Source of the DNA: Acidimicrobiia bacterium | Lineage (GTDB): Bacteria; Actinomycetota; Acidimicrobiia; Acidimicrobiales; Ilumatobacteraceae | Length of the DNA: 5,580 nucleotides | Direction: 5' to 3' | Assembly (NCBI GenBank): GCA_010025655.1 | Contig: RGSV01000084.1 | Coordinates: 1 to 5,580, forward strand | Shown: piece by piece, positions 1-5,580 of the stretch | Layout: each line of letters starts with the position of its first letter | Position numbering within the stretch: position 1 is the first letter of the stretch | The notes under the pieces: generated by a model | The model's database searches: none | Told to the model about the DNA's origin: nothing | Seen by the model: only the letters and a program-made list of their open reading frames with translations | Program-made: the position numbers and the translations under genes

Positions 1-624
1 GCGCCAGCTTCCCGACTTGAGTACCAGACTCACGGATTAGAGCGGCTTAGTCAGATGTTCGAAAATGTCGAGGTTGTTCATCAAAAGTTCGGAGAGTGGT
101 GGCAGGTTGATGAGGTAGTAGTACCAAGTCAGGCACCATACTTGACGGGTTCCGGCTTCCTACATCCAGAAGTCGCAGACTTTGTGCGGAATGTAAGCCT
201 TAAGGACGTTATAGAGAGCCCAGTCAGGATCCCCGTTCTCTACATTTCACGAGCAAAGTCGCGGCATCGTCGCATACTTGACGAGCAACAGCTATTGAAA
301 GAGATGTCTTCGAACTTCCCAATCAGGGTGGCTCATATGGAGTCTTACTCCTATCTTGAAGAGATGACTCTCATGCAGTCTGTAGAAGTAGTCGTAGGAG
401 CGTACGGATCAGGACTAACCCACGTTCTATTTAGCAAACGACAGGGCTTAATCGAGATTCACAATGGAGACTCTAAAGAGACACACTTTGCGACTCTCGC
501 ATTGGCTACGCGATGCCCTTATGTTCAAGTTCAAGGCGGACAGAGTGATGTCAGACAGGATTTTGAGCTCGGCAAGTCCGGTATTGAGAGAGTTCTCAGC
601 GCACTAGACGAGATGGTCAGGTAG
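1..624 (+). CDS. Family 61 glycosyltransferase-like protein, C-terminal part (5' end outside window)
   Basis: Probably transfers a sugar during assembly of a surface polysaccharide or glycan; donor and acceptor cannot be told. The reading frame is open to base 1, so the ATG at 55 is most likely an internal methionine and the gene starts upstream of the window. Counting from codon 1, the 207 visible residues show the usual layout of the family 61 (DUF563) C-terminal domain: a VVVPSQ segment at 39-44, YISRAKSRHRR at 81-91 (family pattern: IsR, then a basic patch, then (N/D)E), an acidic YLEEMTLMQ helix near 118-126, GAYGSGLTHVLF at 133-144 (family pattern GxHGAGLTNxxF), IEI at 151-153, and HF at 162-163, where relatives have an aromatic before the 'LA' helix. 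The usual histidine of GxHGAGL is tyrosine here. There is no membrane segment in the visible part. GC is about 49%, lower than the genes to the right. The 3' end overlaps the convergent dedA by 8 bp. The family call is by motif recognition only; the exact function is unknown. Confidence 0.78.
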   Translation, partial: APASRLEYQTHGLERLSQMFENVEVVHQKFGEWWQVDEVVVPSQAPYLTGSGFLHPEVADFVRNVSLKDVIESPVRIPVLYISRAKSRHRRILDEQQLLKEMSSNFPIRVAHMESYSYLEEMTLMQSVEVVVGAYGSGLTHVLFSKRQGLIEIHNGDSKETHFATLALATRCPYVQVQGGQSDVRQDFELGKSGIERVLSALDEMVR

Positions 625-1243
625 ATGTTTGACGGTATCTGGCGCGCTTGAGAGCCCAGCGAATGAGTTCGATCAGCGCCGTGATGCTGAATGCGGTGAC
701 GAAAGCGATGATGAAGGCGAGTGTGTGGTTCTCTTCGAATGACTTACCACCGATGAAGCCCAGCAGTGCGGCGTAGTTTCCCCAGATGACGGTGGCGACC
801 GCGACCCAGCCCACGAACCAGCGCCGTGGTTGGCGCGTGACACCGCACGACAGGGTGAGGGCAGTGCGTCCACCTGGAATGAAGCGTGCGGTAACCAGCA
901 ACAGACCACCGCGCTCATGCACCTGCTCGACGACCTTGGCCATTCGTTTCGCACCCTTCTCGGTGCGCGTCTGACGCCGCATCACCCAGTCGCTTGCTTC
1001 TCGCCCGATGAGATAACTGAGGTTGTCACCGATGAATGCACCCGTGACCCCGCAGATGATGACGAGTGGAAGCCATAACTCGCCAAGACCGGCACTTACC
1101 CCGCCAATGATGACGAGCGTTTCGCTCGGCACGATGGGCAGAACTGAGTCGAGCAGGGCAATCACGAAGATGATTGCGTAGAACCAGGGCGATGACGAAA
1201 AATCTTTCAGCCAGTCGAATGCCTGGTTTGCGAATTCAAGCAT
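617..1243 (-). CDS. DedA family (SNARE-associated / VTT domain) integral membrane protein
   Basis: A 208-residue multi-spanning inner-membrane protein of the DedA family. Members support membrane homeostasis; some are linked to proton-dependent transport or undecaprenyl-phosphate/lipid flipping. Which applies here cannot be read from sequence. Hydrophobic segments lie at about 20-37, 42-80, 112-118, 143-165 and 175-197. The family glutamate is in PSET (E41), followed by a re-entrant-like glycine-rich stretch, GDNLSYLIGR (72-81), and RFIPGGRT (120-127). R120 and R126 are six residues apart, like the two essential arginines R130 and R136 of E. coli YqjA/YghB. Length is normal for the family. 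The start is fixed: the in-frame stop of plsY lies only three sense codons upstream of this ATG, with no other start codon between. No Shine-Dalgarno is visible in front of it, so re-initiation after plsY translation is likely. The stop overlaps the tail of the convergent glycosyltransferase gene. Confidence 0.93.
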   Translation of the reverse strand: MLEFANQAFDWLKDFSSSPWFYAIIFVIALLDSVLPIVPSETLVIIGGVSAGLGELWLPLVIICGVTGAFIGDNLSYLIGREASDWVMRRQTRTEKGAKRMAKVVEQVHERGGLLLVTARFIPGGRTALTLSCGVTRQPRRWFVGWVAVATVIWGNYAALLGFIGGKSFEENHTLAFIIAFVTAFSITALIELIRWALKRARYRQTST

Positions 1244-1252
1244 TACTGCACG

Positions 1253-1852
1253 CTACAAAGACGGTTCGGTGTGCGACCTCAGGCGACGCAAGTTTGGCAG
1301 ATGTTTCACGATGACGAACACCACGATGCCAAGCACGACGTAAAGCTCCCACGCTTTTGCACCATCGAGGTACATGCCGATGGGTGTCGCCACGCTGATA
1401 GCGAGCGACGCAACAGATGCCTTGCGCGTGACTTTGCTGATCACGAACCACGAGATGAAGAGCACGGCGCTCACGATGGGGAAGAGCACGAACATCGCCC
1501 CGCCACCTGATGCCACGCCTTTGCCACCACGAAACTTTCGCTGCACTGGCGCAACGTGACCGACGATGGCAGCACACATTGCGGTGTAGGTGAGTGGATC
1601 ACGTTGGGCTCCACACACTGCCCACGCAATGCCTACTGCGATGGCCGCCTTGGCCATATCGAGCAAGAAGACAGTCATGCCCGCCTTCCAACCGAGTTCA
1701 CGAATCACGTTTGATGCGCCGGGGTTACCTGAGCCGACTTTGGTGATCTCGGTGCCGAATCGCTTGGCGACAAGCTCTGCGCTCGGAAATGTGCCGAGCG
1801 CATAGCCGACGAGAATGACGCCGATATACGACAAGACTTCGGCAGATTCCAC
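1253..1852 (-). CDS. plsY: Acyl-phosphate:glycerol-3-phosphate acyltransferase PlsY
   Basis: Membrane enzyme that transfers an acyl chain from acyl-phosphate (made by PlsX) to position 1 of glycerol-3-phosphate, giving lysophosphatidic acid, the first committed step of phospholipid synthesis. The 199 residues carry all three PlsY motifs: motif 1, GTFPSAELVAKRFG at 20-33 with the catalytic-type serine S24, then GSGNPGASN at 40-48; motif 2, GH at 98-99 followed by FRGGKGVAS at 107-115 (the phosphate-binding loop); and motif 3, a KASVASL loop at 144-150 plus HLPNLRRL at 184-191 (family HxxNxxRL), ending with a TE that matches the usual GTE tail. Hydrophobic segments at about 7-22, 58-80, 87-104, 117-138 and 166-183 fit the five-helix topology. 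Small changes from consensus: GASN for GATN, and DMAKA where KG is usual. The start is GTG, chosen because a GGGAG sits five bases upstream. It is followed after 9 bp by dedA in the same frame. Confidence 0.96.
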   Translation of the reverse strand: MESAEVLSYIGVILVGYALGTFPSAELVAKRFGTEITKVGSGNPGASNVIRELGWKAGMTVFLLDMAKAAIAVGIAWAVCGAQRDPLTYTAMCAAIVGHVAPVQRKFRGGKGVASGGGAMFVLFPIVSAVLFISWFVISKVTRKASVASLAISVATPIGMYLDGAKAWELYVVLGIVVFVIVKHLPNLRRLRSHTEPSL

Positions 1853-1857
1853 GATTG

Positions 1858-1862
1858 CTCCC
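1858..1862 (-). promoter_or_regulatory. Ribosome binding site for plsY (GGGAG)
   Basis: On the minus strand GGGAG lies five bases before the GTG start at 1852-1850, a good match to the anti-Shine-Dalgarno in both sequence and spacing. It decides the GTG start. It is the clearest ribosome binding site in the window; neither the LCP gene nor dedA has a comparable one, consistent with those two being translationally coupled to the gene before them. Confidence 0.7.
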
Positions 1863-1868
1863 GTGGCG

Positions 1869-1874
1869 AGTGTA
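1869..1874 (-). promoter_or_regulatory. Weak candidate -10 element upstream of plsY
   Basis: The minus strand reads TACACT here, matching the actinobacterial TAnnnT -10 pattern. About 17 bases upstream is CTCGTT, a poor -35. Transcription from this site would start about 10 bases before the GTG, so the leader would be very short and barely cover the GGGAG site. It could give plsY-dedA their own promoter inside the gap. A six-base match like this is expected by chance often, so this is only a candidate. Confidence 0.22.
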
Positions 1875-1939
1875 GTTCTCAGCGATTGAGCAACGAGTGT
1901 TGGTGGCGGGGTTGGCGTTGTGCGAGTTCGTCAGTTGGT

Positions 1940-1958
1940 CGCAGCCGCACTGGCTGCG
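1940..1958 (-). terminator. Hairpin after the LCP gene; possible terminator without a U tract
   Basis: CGCAGCC at 1940-1946 (plus strand) pairs perfectly with GGCTGCG at 1952-1958 around a five-base loop. On the minus-strand transcript this GC-rich hairpin begins 12 bases after the TAG of the LCP gene, where a terminator would be expected. No run of T follows on the minus strand, so it is not a standard intrinsic terminator. It could instead be an mRNA-stabilising hairpin or a site of partial read-through. High-GC actinobacteria do use terminators lacking U tracts, which keeps the call open. Confidence 0.35.
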
Positions 1959-1970
1959 GGTTGCTGCGAG

Positions 1971-3323
1971 CTAGCGACAACTCGGATCATTGGGCGGAAA
2001 CACGCCAAGGCGATCTTGCGTTGGTCGTGCACCGGGAATCGTTGTGCTGGTGTCGTCAGCGGCGGTGCGCAACGCCAGCGCATCGAGCAGCACTGACATA
2101 AATGGCAGTTCGCCTGCATAGGCAGTAATGCCAGCTGTCGCTTGCCGAGCAGGTGCAGATGTATCTTGCTCACCAGAAGTTTGTTCTCCGCTCATCTGTG
2201 CGTTGCCCGTGAAGAGTGCGAAGATGGCCTTCATCGAGTCGGTGTCAGTGATTGGCAGCAACACTGATTCGCCCCCGATGCGACGCATCGACCACTCGAT
2301 GGTGTACGAGTCGACTCCCTGTGTGTCGAGACTGCGCATCGCCTGGGCGAGGCTGAGCAGATCACGTGGAGTGATTCGGTCGTCGGTGATGACGCGCTTC
2401 AGTGCCACATTGAGCAGCGCGTTGGCAGTGGCTGGGTTTGAAGTGCCACGGTCGAGCGCTCGTTGCATTGAGCGGCGCAGGAAATCTTGTTGACGATTGA
2501 TGCGTCCGATGTCGCCGGTTGGGTCGCTGACCCACTTCTGTTTGGTTTCGTCGAAGTATTGGTATCCCGCCCGTGACCGCACATAGGCGAGCGCTTGAGA
2601 ACCGCGTAGCTCGACGCAGCCCGGCCCAGTCTCGCGGAAGCCAACTTTGTCGTCTTTGGTGCGGTTGGCAAAGGGAATCTTCACGCCACCCACCGAGTCG
2701 ACGATTTCTTTGAACGCACAGAGGTTGACGTTGACATAGTGGTCAACAGGAACACCGAAGTTCTCGTCAATTGTGCGAATCAATCGGCTCGGGTCTTTAC
2801 TGTCGAATGCCGAGTTGATGCGAGCCTGACGAGTCGTGCCGGCGATCTTCACCCAGAGGTCACGCGGAAACGACAAGACGATCACGTCGTTGGCGACTGG
2901 GTCGACGCGCAGCACCATGATGGTGTCTGATCGCTCACCGAATGTGCTGCGATCGCCGATGCCACCAGACGTGCCATCACCTTTCGTCGGGCAAGCACCA
3001 TTGTCTGAGCCGGTGAGCAGAAAGTTCTTTGCGCGCAGAGTTGACGTGTCGTAGTTCCACGAGTTGCTGTCACTCTCGGCGCTGTCAGTATTCGGTGTGT
3101 CGGTGGCGCCAACGCCGTCAATGCTCACGACGAGTCGGTCACCCACTTTGACGTTTGCCCAGATGACGATCACACCAACCACGATCAACAGCAGCGCTAA
3201 GAGGAGGTTCACGCCGAGCAGCACGCCGTGCATGCGCGGCCGCTGTGGCTGACCTGGTCGCCGTGTCGGGCGCGAGCTCTGCGAGCGACCTGGGTGTTGC
3301 GGTGAGTCTGACTCGGGCATCAT
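1971..3323 (-). CDS. LCP (LytR-CpsA-Psr) family cell-wall glycopolymer ligase/phosphotransferase
   Basis: LCP proteins transfer lipid-linked glycopolymers (teichoic acid, arabinogalactan, capsule or similar) to peptidoglycan outside the membrane. The 450 residues show a basic, Pro/Arg/Gln-rich cytoplasmic tail (about 8-30), one membrane helix (33-55) and an extracellular part. The LCP domain runs from about 101 to 285: LLTGSDNG (102-109), RSDTIMVLRVD (131-141, with the metal/phosphate-binding D133), SFPRD (151-155, R154), RINSAF (168-173), GSQALAYVRSR (241-251, R249 and R251) and GDIGRINRQQDFL (270-282, R274 and R277). These are the residues that hold the polyprenyl pyrophosphate head in the family. 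After the domain comes a helical region, a low-complexity SGEQ-repeat linker (378-385) and a C-terminal segment ending in DPSCR. No LytR_C domain is recognised. The start is set by the ATGA overlap with the valS stop; a second ATG follows directly. The natural glycopolymer substrate is unknown. Confidence 0.94.
   Translation of the reverse strand: MMPESDSPQHPGRSQSSRPTRRPGQPQRPRMHGVLLGVNLLLALLLIVVGVIVIWANVKVGDRLVVSIDGVGATDTPNTDSAESDSNSWNYDTSTLRAKNFLLTGSDNGACPTKGDGTSGGIGDRSTFGERSDTIMVLRVDPVANDVIVLSFPRDLWVKIAGTTRQARINSAFDSKDPSRLIRTIDENFGVPVDHYVNVNLCAFKEIVDSVGGVKIPFANRTKDDKVGFRETGPGCVELRGSQALAYVRSRAGYQYFDETKQKWVSDPTGDIGRINRQQDFLRRSMQRALDRGTSNPATANALLNVALKRVITDDRITPRDLLSLAQAMRSLDTQGVDSYTIEWSMRRIGGESVLLPITDTDSMKAIFALFTGNAQMSGEQTSGEQDTSAPARQATAGITAYAGELPFMSVLLDALALRTAADDTSTTIPGARPTQDRLGVFPPNDPSCR
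3320..3323 (-). promoter_or_regulatory. ATGA stop/start overlap joining valS and the LCP gene
   Basis: The minus strand reads ATGA: the ATG of the LCP gene (3323-3321) overlaps the TGA of valS (3322-3320). Only a weak GAG lies upstream as a possible ribosome binding site, so ribosomes ending on valS probably re-initiate on the LCP gene. The overlap shows that the two are on one transcript. Confidence 0.8.
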
Positions 3324-5580
3324 GTCTGCTCGGCGAGGGTCACACTGACGGCAACACCGTCGCCTTCGCTGAAGTCAAGCGAAATGATGTTGCCGGCATT
3401 CACCAGATCGGTGCGTGCGAGCTCGAGCGTCGAGCGGCGAGTGCTATCGCAGGCGACCATCGCACTCTCAACCTTGGCACGCTGTGAGACCTTGGCTTCA
3501 GTCTTGGCTCGCCGCACTTCAGCGAGCACTGCGCTGACGGTCTCGAGCATGAGTGCGGCGTCGTACGACGACGCCTCGACCGTTACATTCGCCAAGCACT
3601 CGGCATTAGTCGGCCACGTTGACGCATGCACACTCGAGTCGTGCCACCACGACCACACTTCGTCGGTGCAAAACGGCATGTGCGGCGCGAGTAGTCGTTG
3701 CAAGGTACCCAACGCCCGCGTCAGCGCGGTGCGCGCCGAGGCCTGCTCGGGCGTTGTGGCGATTTCCATGACCACGCCGCCGTCGGCATTGCCGTAGGCG
3801 CGAGTCTTTACCAACTCGACATAGTCGTCACAGAACCACCAGAAGAATGCCTCGGTGCGTTCAAGTGCGCGGGCGTAGTCGAAGTCATCGAAGGCCGCTG
3901 TCGCGTCACGCACGACGTCAGCCAGTCGCGACAGCATCGCTGCGTCATAAGGCACGGTGATGGCGTCGTCAGCGTTGCCGTTCATGCCGAGAACAAACTT
4001 GGTGACGTTGAGCAACTTGTTGGCGAGCTTGCGACCCACCGCCATCTGGTCTTCACTGAAGGCAGTGTCAACACCCGGCCGTGCCGATGCCGCCCAGTAG
4101 CGCACGGCATCGCTGCCGTATTTGTCGAACAAATCGATCGGCGTTACGACATTGCCCTTCGACTTCGACATCTTCTTGCGGTCGGGGTCGAGAATCCAGC
4201 CCGACAGCGTCGCTCGCTTCCAGGGAATCGTGCCGTGTTCAAGGTGCGAGCGCACCATCGTGGAGAACAACCAGGTGCGAATGATGTCGTGACCTTGCGG
4301 ACGCATATCCATCGGAAACACTCGGTCAAAGAGTCCGTCACCATCGACCCAGCGCGCAGCAATCTGCGGAGTCAGCGATGATGTTGCCCAGGTGTCCATC
4401 ACGTCGGGATCACCGATGAAGCCACCGGCGACACCGCGTTGCGCAGCGACGAATCCGTTCGGCACATCAGTGCTCGGGTCAATCGGCAACTGGTTGACTT
4501 CGGGCACCAACGGCGCGCCATAGTTGGGTTGACCATCGGCACCGACGCGGTACCACACCGGAATCGGTACGCCGAAGTAACGCTGTCGCGAAATCAACCA
4601 ATCGCCGTTCAGACCTTGTACCCAGTTGGCGTAACGATGCCGCATGTGGTCGGGATGCCACGCCATCTCGTCGCCACGCGCCAATAGATCGTTGCGCAAC
4701 TGTTCGTCGCGACCACCATTGCGGATGTACCACTGGCGACTCGTGACAATTTCGAGTGGGCGGTCGCCCTTTTCGTAGAACTTAACCGGATGCGTGATCG
4801 GTCGTGGCTCACCTTGTAGGTCTCCCGAGGTGCGCAGCAGTTCGACGATTGCAGCTTGCGCCTGCTTCACCGACTTGCCCGCCAACGAGCTGTATGCAGC
4901 GCGGCCGGCATCACTCGTGATTGCCGCGTGTGGCTCGGCAACGATGCGACCATCGCGACCGACGATGGCACGCGTCGGCAAGTTGAACTCGCGCCACCAG
5001 ATCACGTCGGTGAGGTCACCGAAGGTGCAGATCATGGCGATACCCGAACCCTTGTCGGGTTGGGCGAGCGGGTGCGGGTAAACACCCACCTCGACATCAA
5101 ACAGCGGCGAGCGCACCGTCTTGCCGAATAACGCCGTGTATCGAGCGTCGTCTGGATGTGCAACGAGCCCAACGCATGCAGGAATGAGTTCGGGTCGAGT
5201 CGTTTCGATAACAACGTTGCCACTCGGGCCCTGAAAGGCAACGGCGTGATACGCGCCAGGTCGTTCGCGATCTTCTAGTTCGGCTTGTGCCACCGCGGTG
5301 CCAAAGTCGACGTCCCACAAGGTCGGGGCCTCTTGGGTGTATGCCTCACCGCGCGCCAAGTTGGCAAGAAAAGCCTGTTGTGAAGTGCGCCGTGCATATT
5401 CAGAAATCGTGGTGTAGAGCAGCGACCAGTCGACGGATAAGCCAAGTCGGCGAAAGAGATCTTCGAAGACCTGTTCGTCTTGTGCCGTGAGTTCGTCGCA
5501 CAATTCGATGAAGTTTGGGCGCGACACGGGCACGGCGCGATGGTCTTTCGGTGGATTCCCGCGAAACGGCGGGTTGAAGT
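3320..5580 (-). CDS. valS: Valyl-tRNA synthetase, type 2, C-terminal ~750 residues (5' end outside window)
   Basis: Cytoplasmic class I synthetase that charges tRNA(Val) with valine and hydrolyses mischarged threonine. The frame is open to the right edge, and the residues before the GTG at 5533 (FNPPFRGNPPKDHRA) read as family sequence, so that GTG is internal. About 110-130 residues with the HIGH motif lie beyond 5580. Counting the valine at 5533 as 1: an early segment with SRPNFIELCDELT (4-16) and GLSVDWS (31-37); the CP1 editing domain with ETTRPE (110-115), HPDDARY (126-132) and CTFGDLTDVIWW (169-180); the catalytic core with DWLISRQRYFGVPIPVW (311-327), DTWATSSLTPQ (380-390) and KMSKS (454-458, at 4174-4160); and the anticodon-binding domain from about 500. 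DTWATSSLTP and CTFGDxTD mark the type 2 form; type 1 enzymes have DTWFSS and TPAHDxND. The protein ends without the long coiled-coil arm of type 1 ValS. IleS and LeuS are excluded by DTW and the overall pattern. It overlaps the LCP gene by four bases. Confidence 0.97.
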   Translation of the reverse strand, partial: FNPPFRGNPPKDHRAVPVSRPNFIELCDELTAQDEQVFEDLFRRLGLSVDWSLLYTTISEYARRTSQQAFLANLARGEAYTQEAPTLWDVDFGTAVAQAELEDRERPGAYHAVAFQGPSGNVVIETTRPELIPACVGLVAHPDDARYTALFGKTVRSPLFDVEVGVYPHPLAQPDKGSGIAMICTFGDLTDVIWWREFNLPTRAIVGRDGRIVAEPHAAITSDAGRAAYSSLAGKSVKQAQAAIVELLRTSGDLQGEPRPITHPVKFYEKGDRPLEIVTSRQWYIRNGGRDEQLRNDLLARGDEMAWHPDHMRHRYANWVQGLNGDWLISRQRYFGVPIPVWYRVGADGQPNYGAPLVPEVNQLPIDPSTDVPNGFVAAQRGVAGGFIGDPDVMDTWATSSLTPQIAARWVDGDGLFDRVFPMDMRPQGHDIIRTWLFSTMVRSHLEHGTIPWKRATLSGWILDPDRKKMSKSKGNVVTPIDLFDKYGSDAVRYWAASARPGVDTAFSEDQMAVGRKLANKLLNVTKFVLGMNGNADDAITVPYDAAMLSRLADVVRDATAAFDDFDYARALERTEAFFWWFCDDYVELVKTRAYGNADGGVVMEIATTPEQASARTALTRALGTLQRLLAPHMPFCTDEVWSWWHDSSVHASTWPTNAECLANVTVEASSYDAALMLETVSAVLAEVRRAKTEAKVSQRAKVESAMVACDSTRRSTLELARTDLVNAGNIISLDFSEGDGVAVSVTLAEQT

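Larger units (their letters stand above)
1853..1970. other. 118-bp intergenic gap between the LCP gene and plsY
   Basis: This is the only real non-coding gap in the window. From the LCP stop toward plsY it holds a 7-bp hairpin (1940-1958), a G/T-rich plus-strand stretch at about 1897-1920 with GTTGG and GGCG words repeated, an imperfect inverted repeat at 1875-1894 (7 pairs, one bulge, five-base loop), a weak -10 candidate and the plsY ribosome binding site. No small gene with a ribosome binding site was seen in it. It marks the likely border between the valS-lcp and plsY-dedA transcription units. Confidence 0.6.

Noticed and set aside
55..624. ATG at 55 as the true start of the glycosyltransferase gene
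   Set aside because: The frame stays open to base 1 with plausible coding sequence before the ATG, no clear ribosome binding site precedes it, and the visible 189 residues would be too short for the family. It is better read as an internal methionine.
1236..1577. 113-codon minus-strand frame overlapping plsY
   Set aside because: It is out of frame with plsY, which carries all the expected motifs. The translation is Arg/His/Trp-rich and resembles no protein.
1931..2173. Small minus-strand frame covering the LCP gene end and the intergenic gap
   Set aside because: It is mostly a shadow of the LCP coding region, has no ribosome binding site, and its Ala-rich end comes from the GC-rich hairpin.
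3698..4381. 227-codon open frame on the plus strand inside valS
   Set aside because: It lies wholly antisense to conserved valS sequence including KMSKS, its translation is rich in His/Arg/Gln with no recognisable domain, and such shadow frames are common opposite high-GC genes.
5531..5533. GTG at 5533 as the valS start
   Set aside because: The frame continues to the window edge, the upstream residues fit the family, and a start here would remove the HIGH motif that every class I synthetase needs.
3320..5580. Isoleucyl- or leucyl-tRNA synthetase instead of ValS
   Set aside because: DTWATSSLTP and the editing-domain pattern are those of type 2 ValS; IleS has DVWFDSG and LeuS a differently placed editing insert.
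1..5580. CRISPR array, tRNA/rRNA, insertion sequence or phage genes
   Set aside because: Reading both strands gave no spaced direct repeats, no tRNA-like cloverleaf arms, no transposase motifs and no flanking inverted repeats. Nearly all bases belong to the five genes listed.

Overview
The window is a stretch of bacterial chromosome, probably from an actinobacterium of the class Acidimicrobiia (for example a freshwater or marine Ilumatobacteraceae relative). This is an inference. It rests on moderately high GC in the minus-strand genes (about 60% in the lines I counted by hand), an archaeal/Rickettsia-like 'type 2' valyl-tRNA synthetase, and an LCP protein with a long C-terminal tail. I could not run a taxonomic search.

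Layout. Positions 1-624 (+ strand) hold the 3' part of a family 61 glycosyltransferase-like gene that enters from the left edge. Everything else is on the minus strand. Read in transcription order from the right edge, it comprises valS (5' end beyond 5580, stop at 3320), an LCP (LytR-CpsA-Psr) gene (3323-1971), plsY (1852-1253) and a DedA-family membrane protein gene (1243-617). valS and the LCP gene overlap in an ATGA. plsY and dedA are 9 bp apart and in the same reading frame. A 118-bp gap between the LCP gene and plsY holds a hairpin, a weak promoter candidate and a clear ribosome binding site. The plus-strand gene and dedA converge and overlap by 8 bp at their stop codons.

How the genes fit together. 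The minus-strand block looks like a stable housekeeping and envelope cluster: tRNA charging (ValS), attachment of glycopolymers to the cell wall (LCP), the first acylation step of phospholipid synthesis (PlsY) and a membrane transporter/scramblase-type protein (DedA). Spacing suggests two co-transcribed pairs, valS-lcp and plsY-dedA, possibly one operon. The left-hand glycosyltransferase is lower in GC (about 49% over the first 600 bases, counted by hand). It looks like the edge of a polysaccharide or glycan biosynthesis region that may have been acquired separately.

I found no RNA gene, mobile element, CRISPR array or repeat array, and nothing I would call a new biological system. The points worth a second look are small: the composition break at about 620, a changed residue in the glycosyltransferase motif, the single amber stop separating plsY from dedA, and the translational coupling of a tRNA synthetase to an LCP protein.
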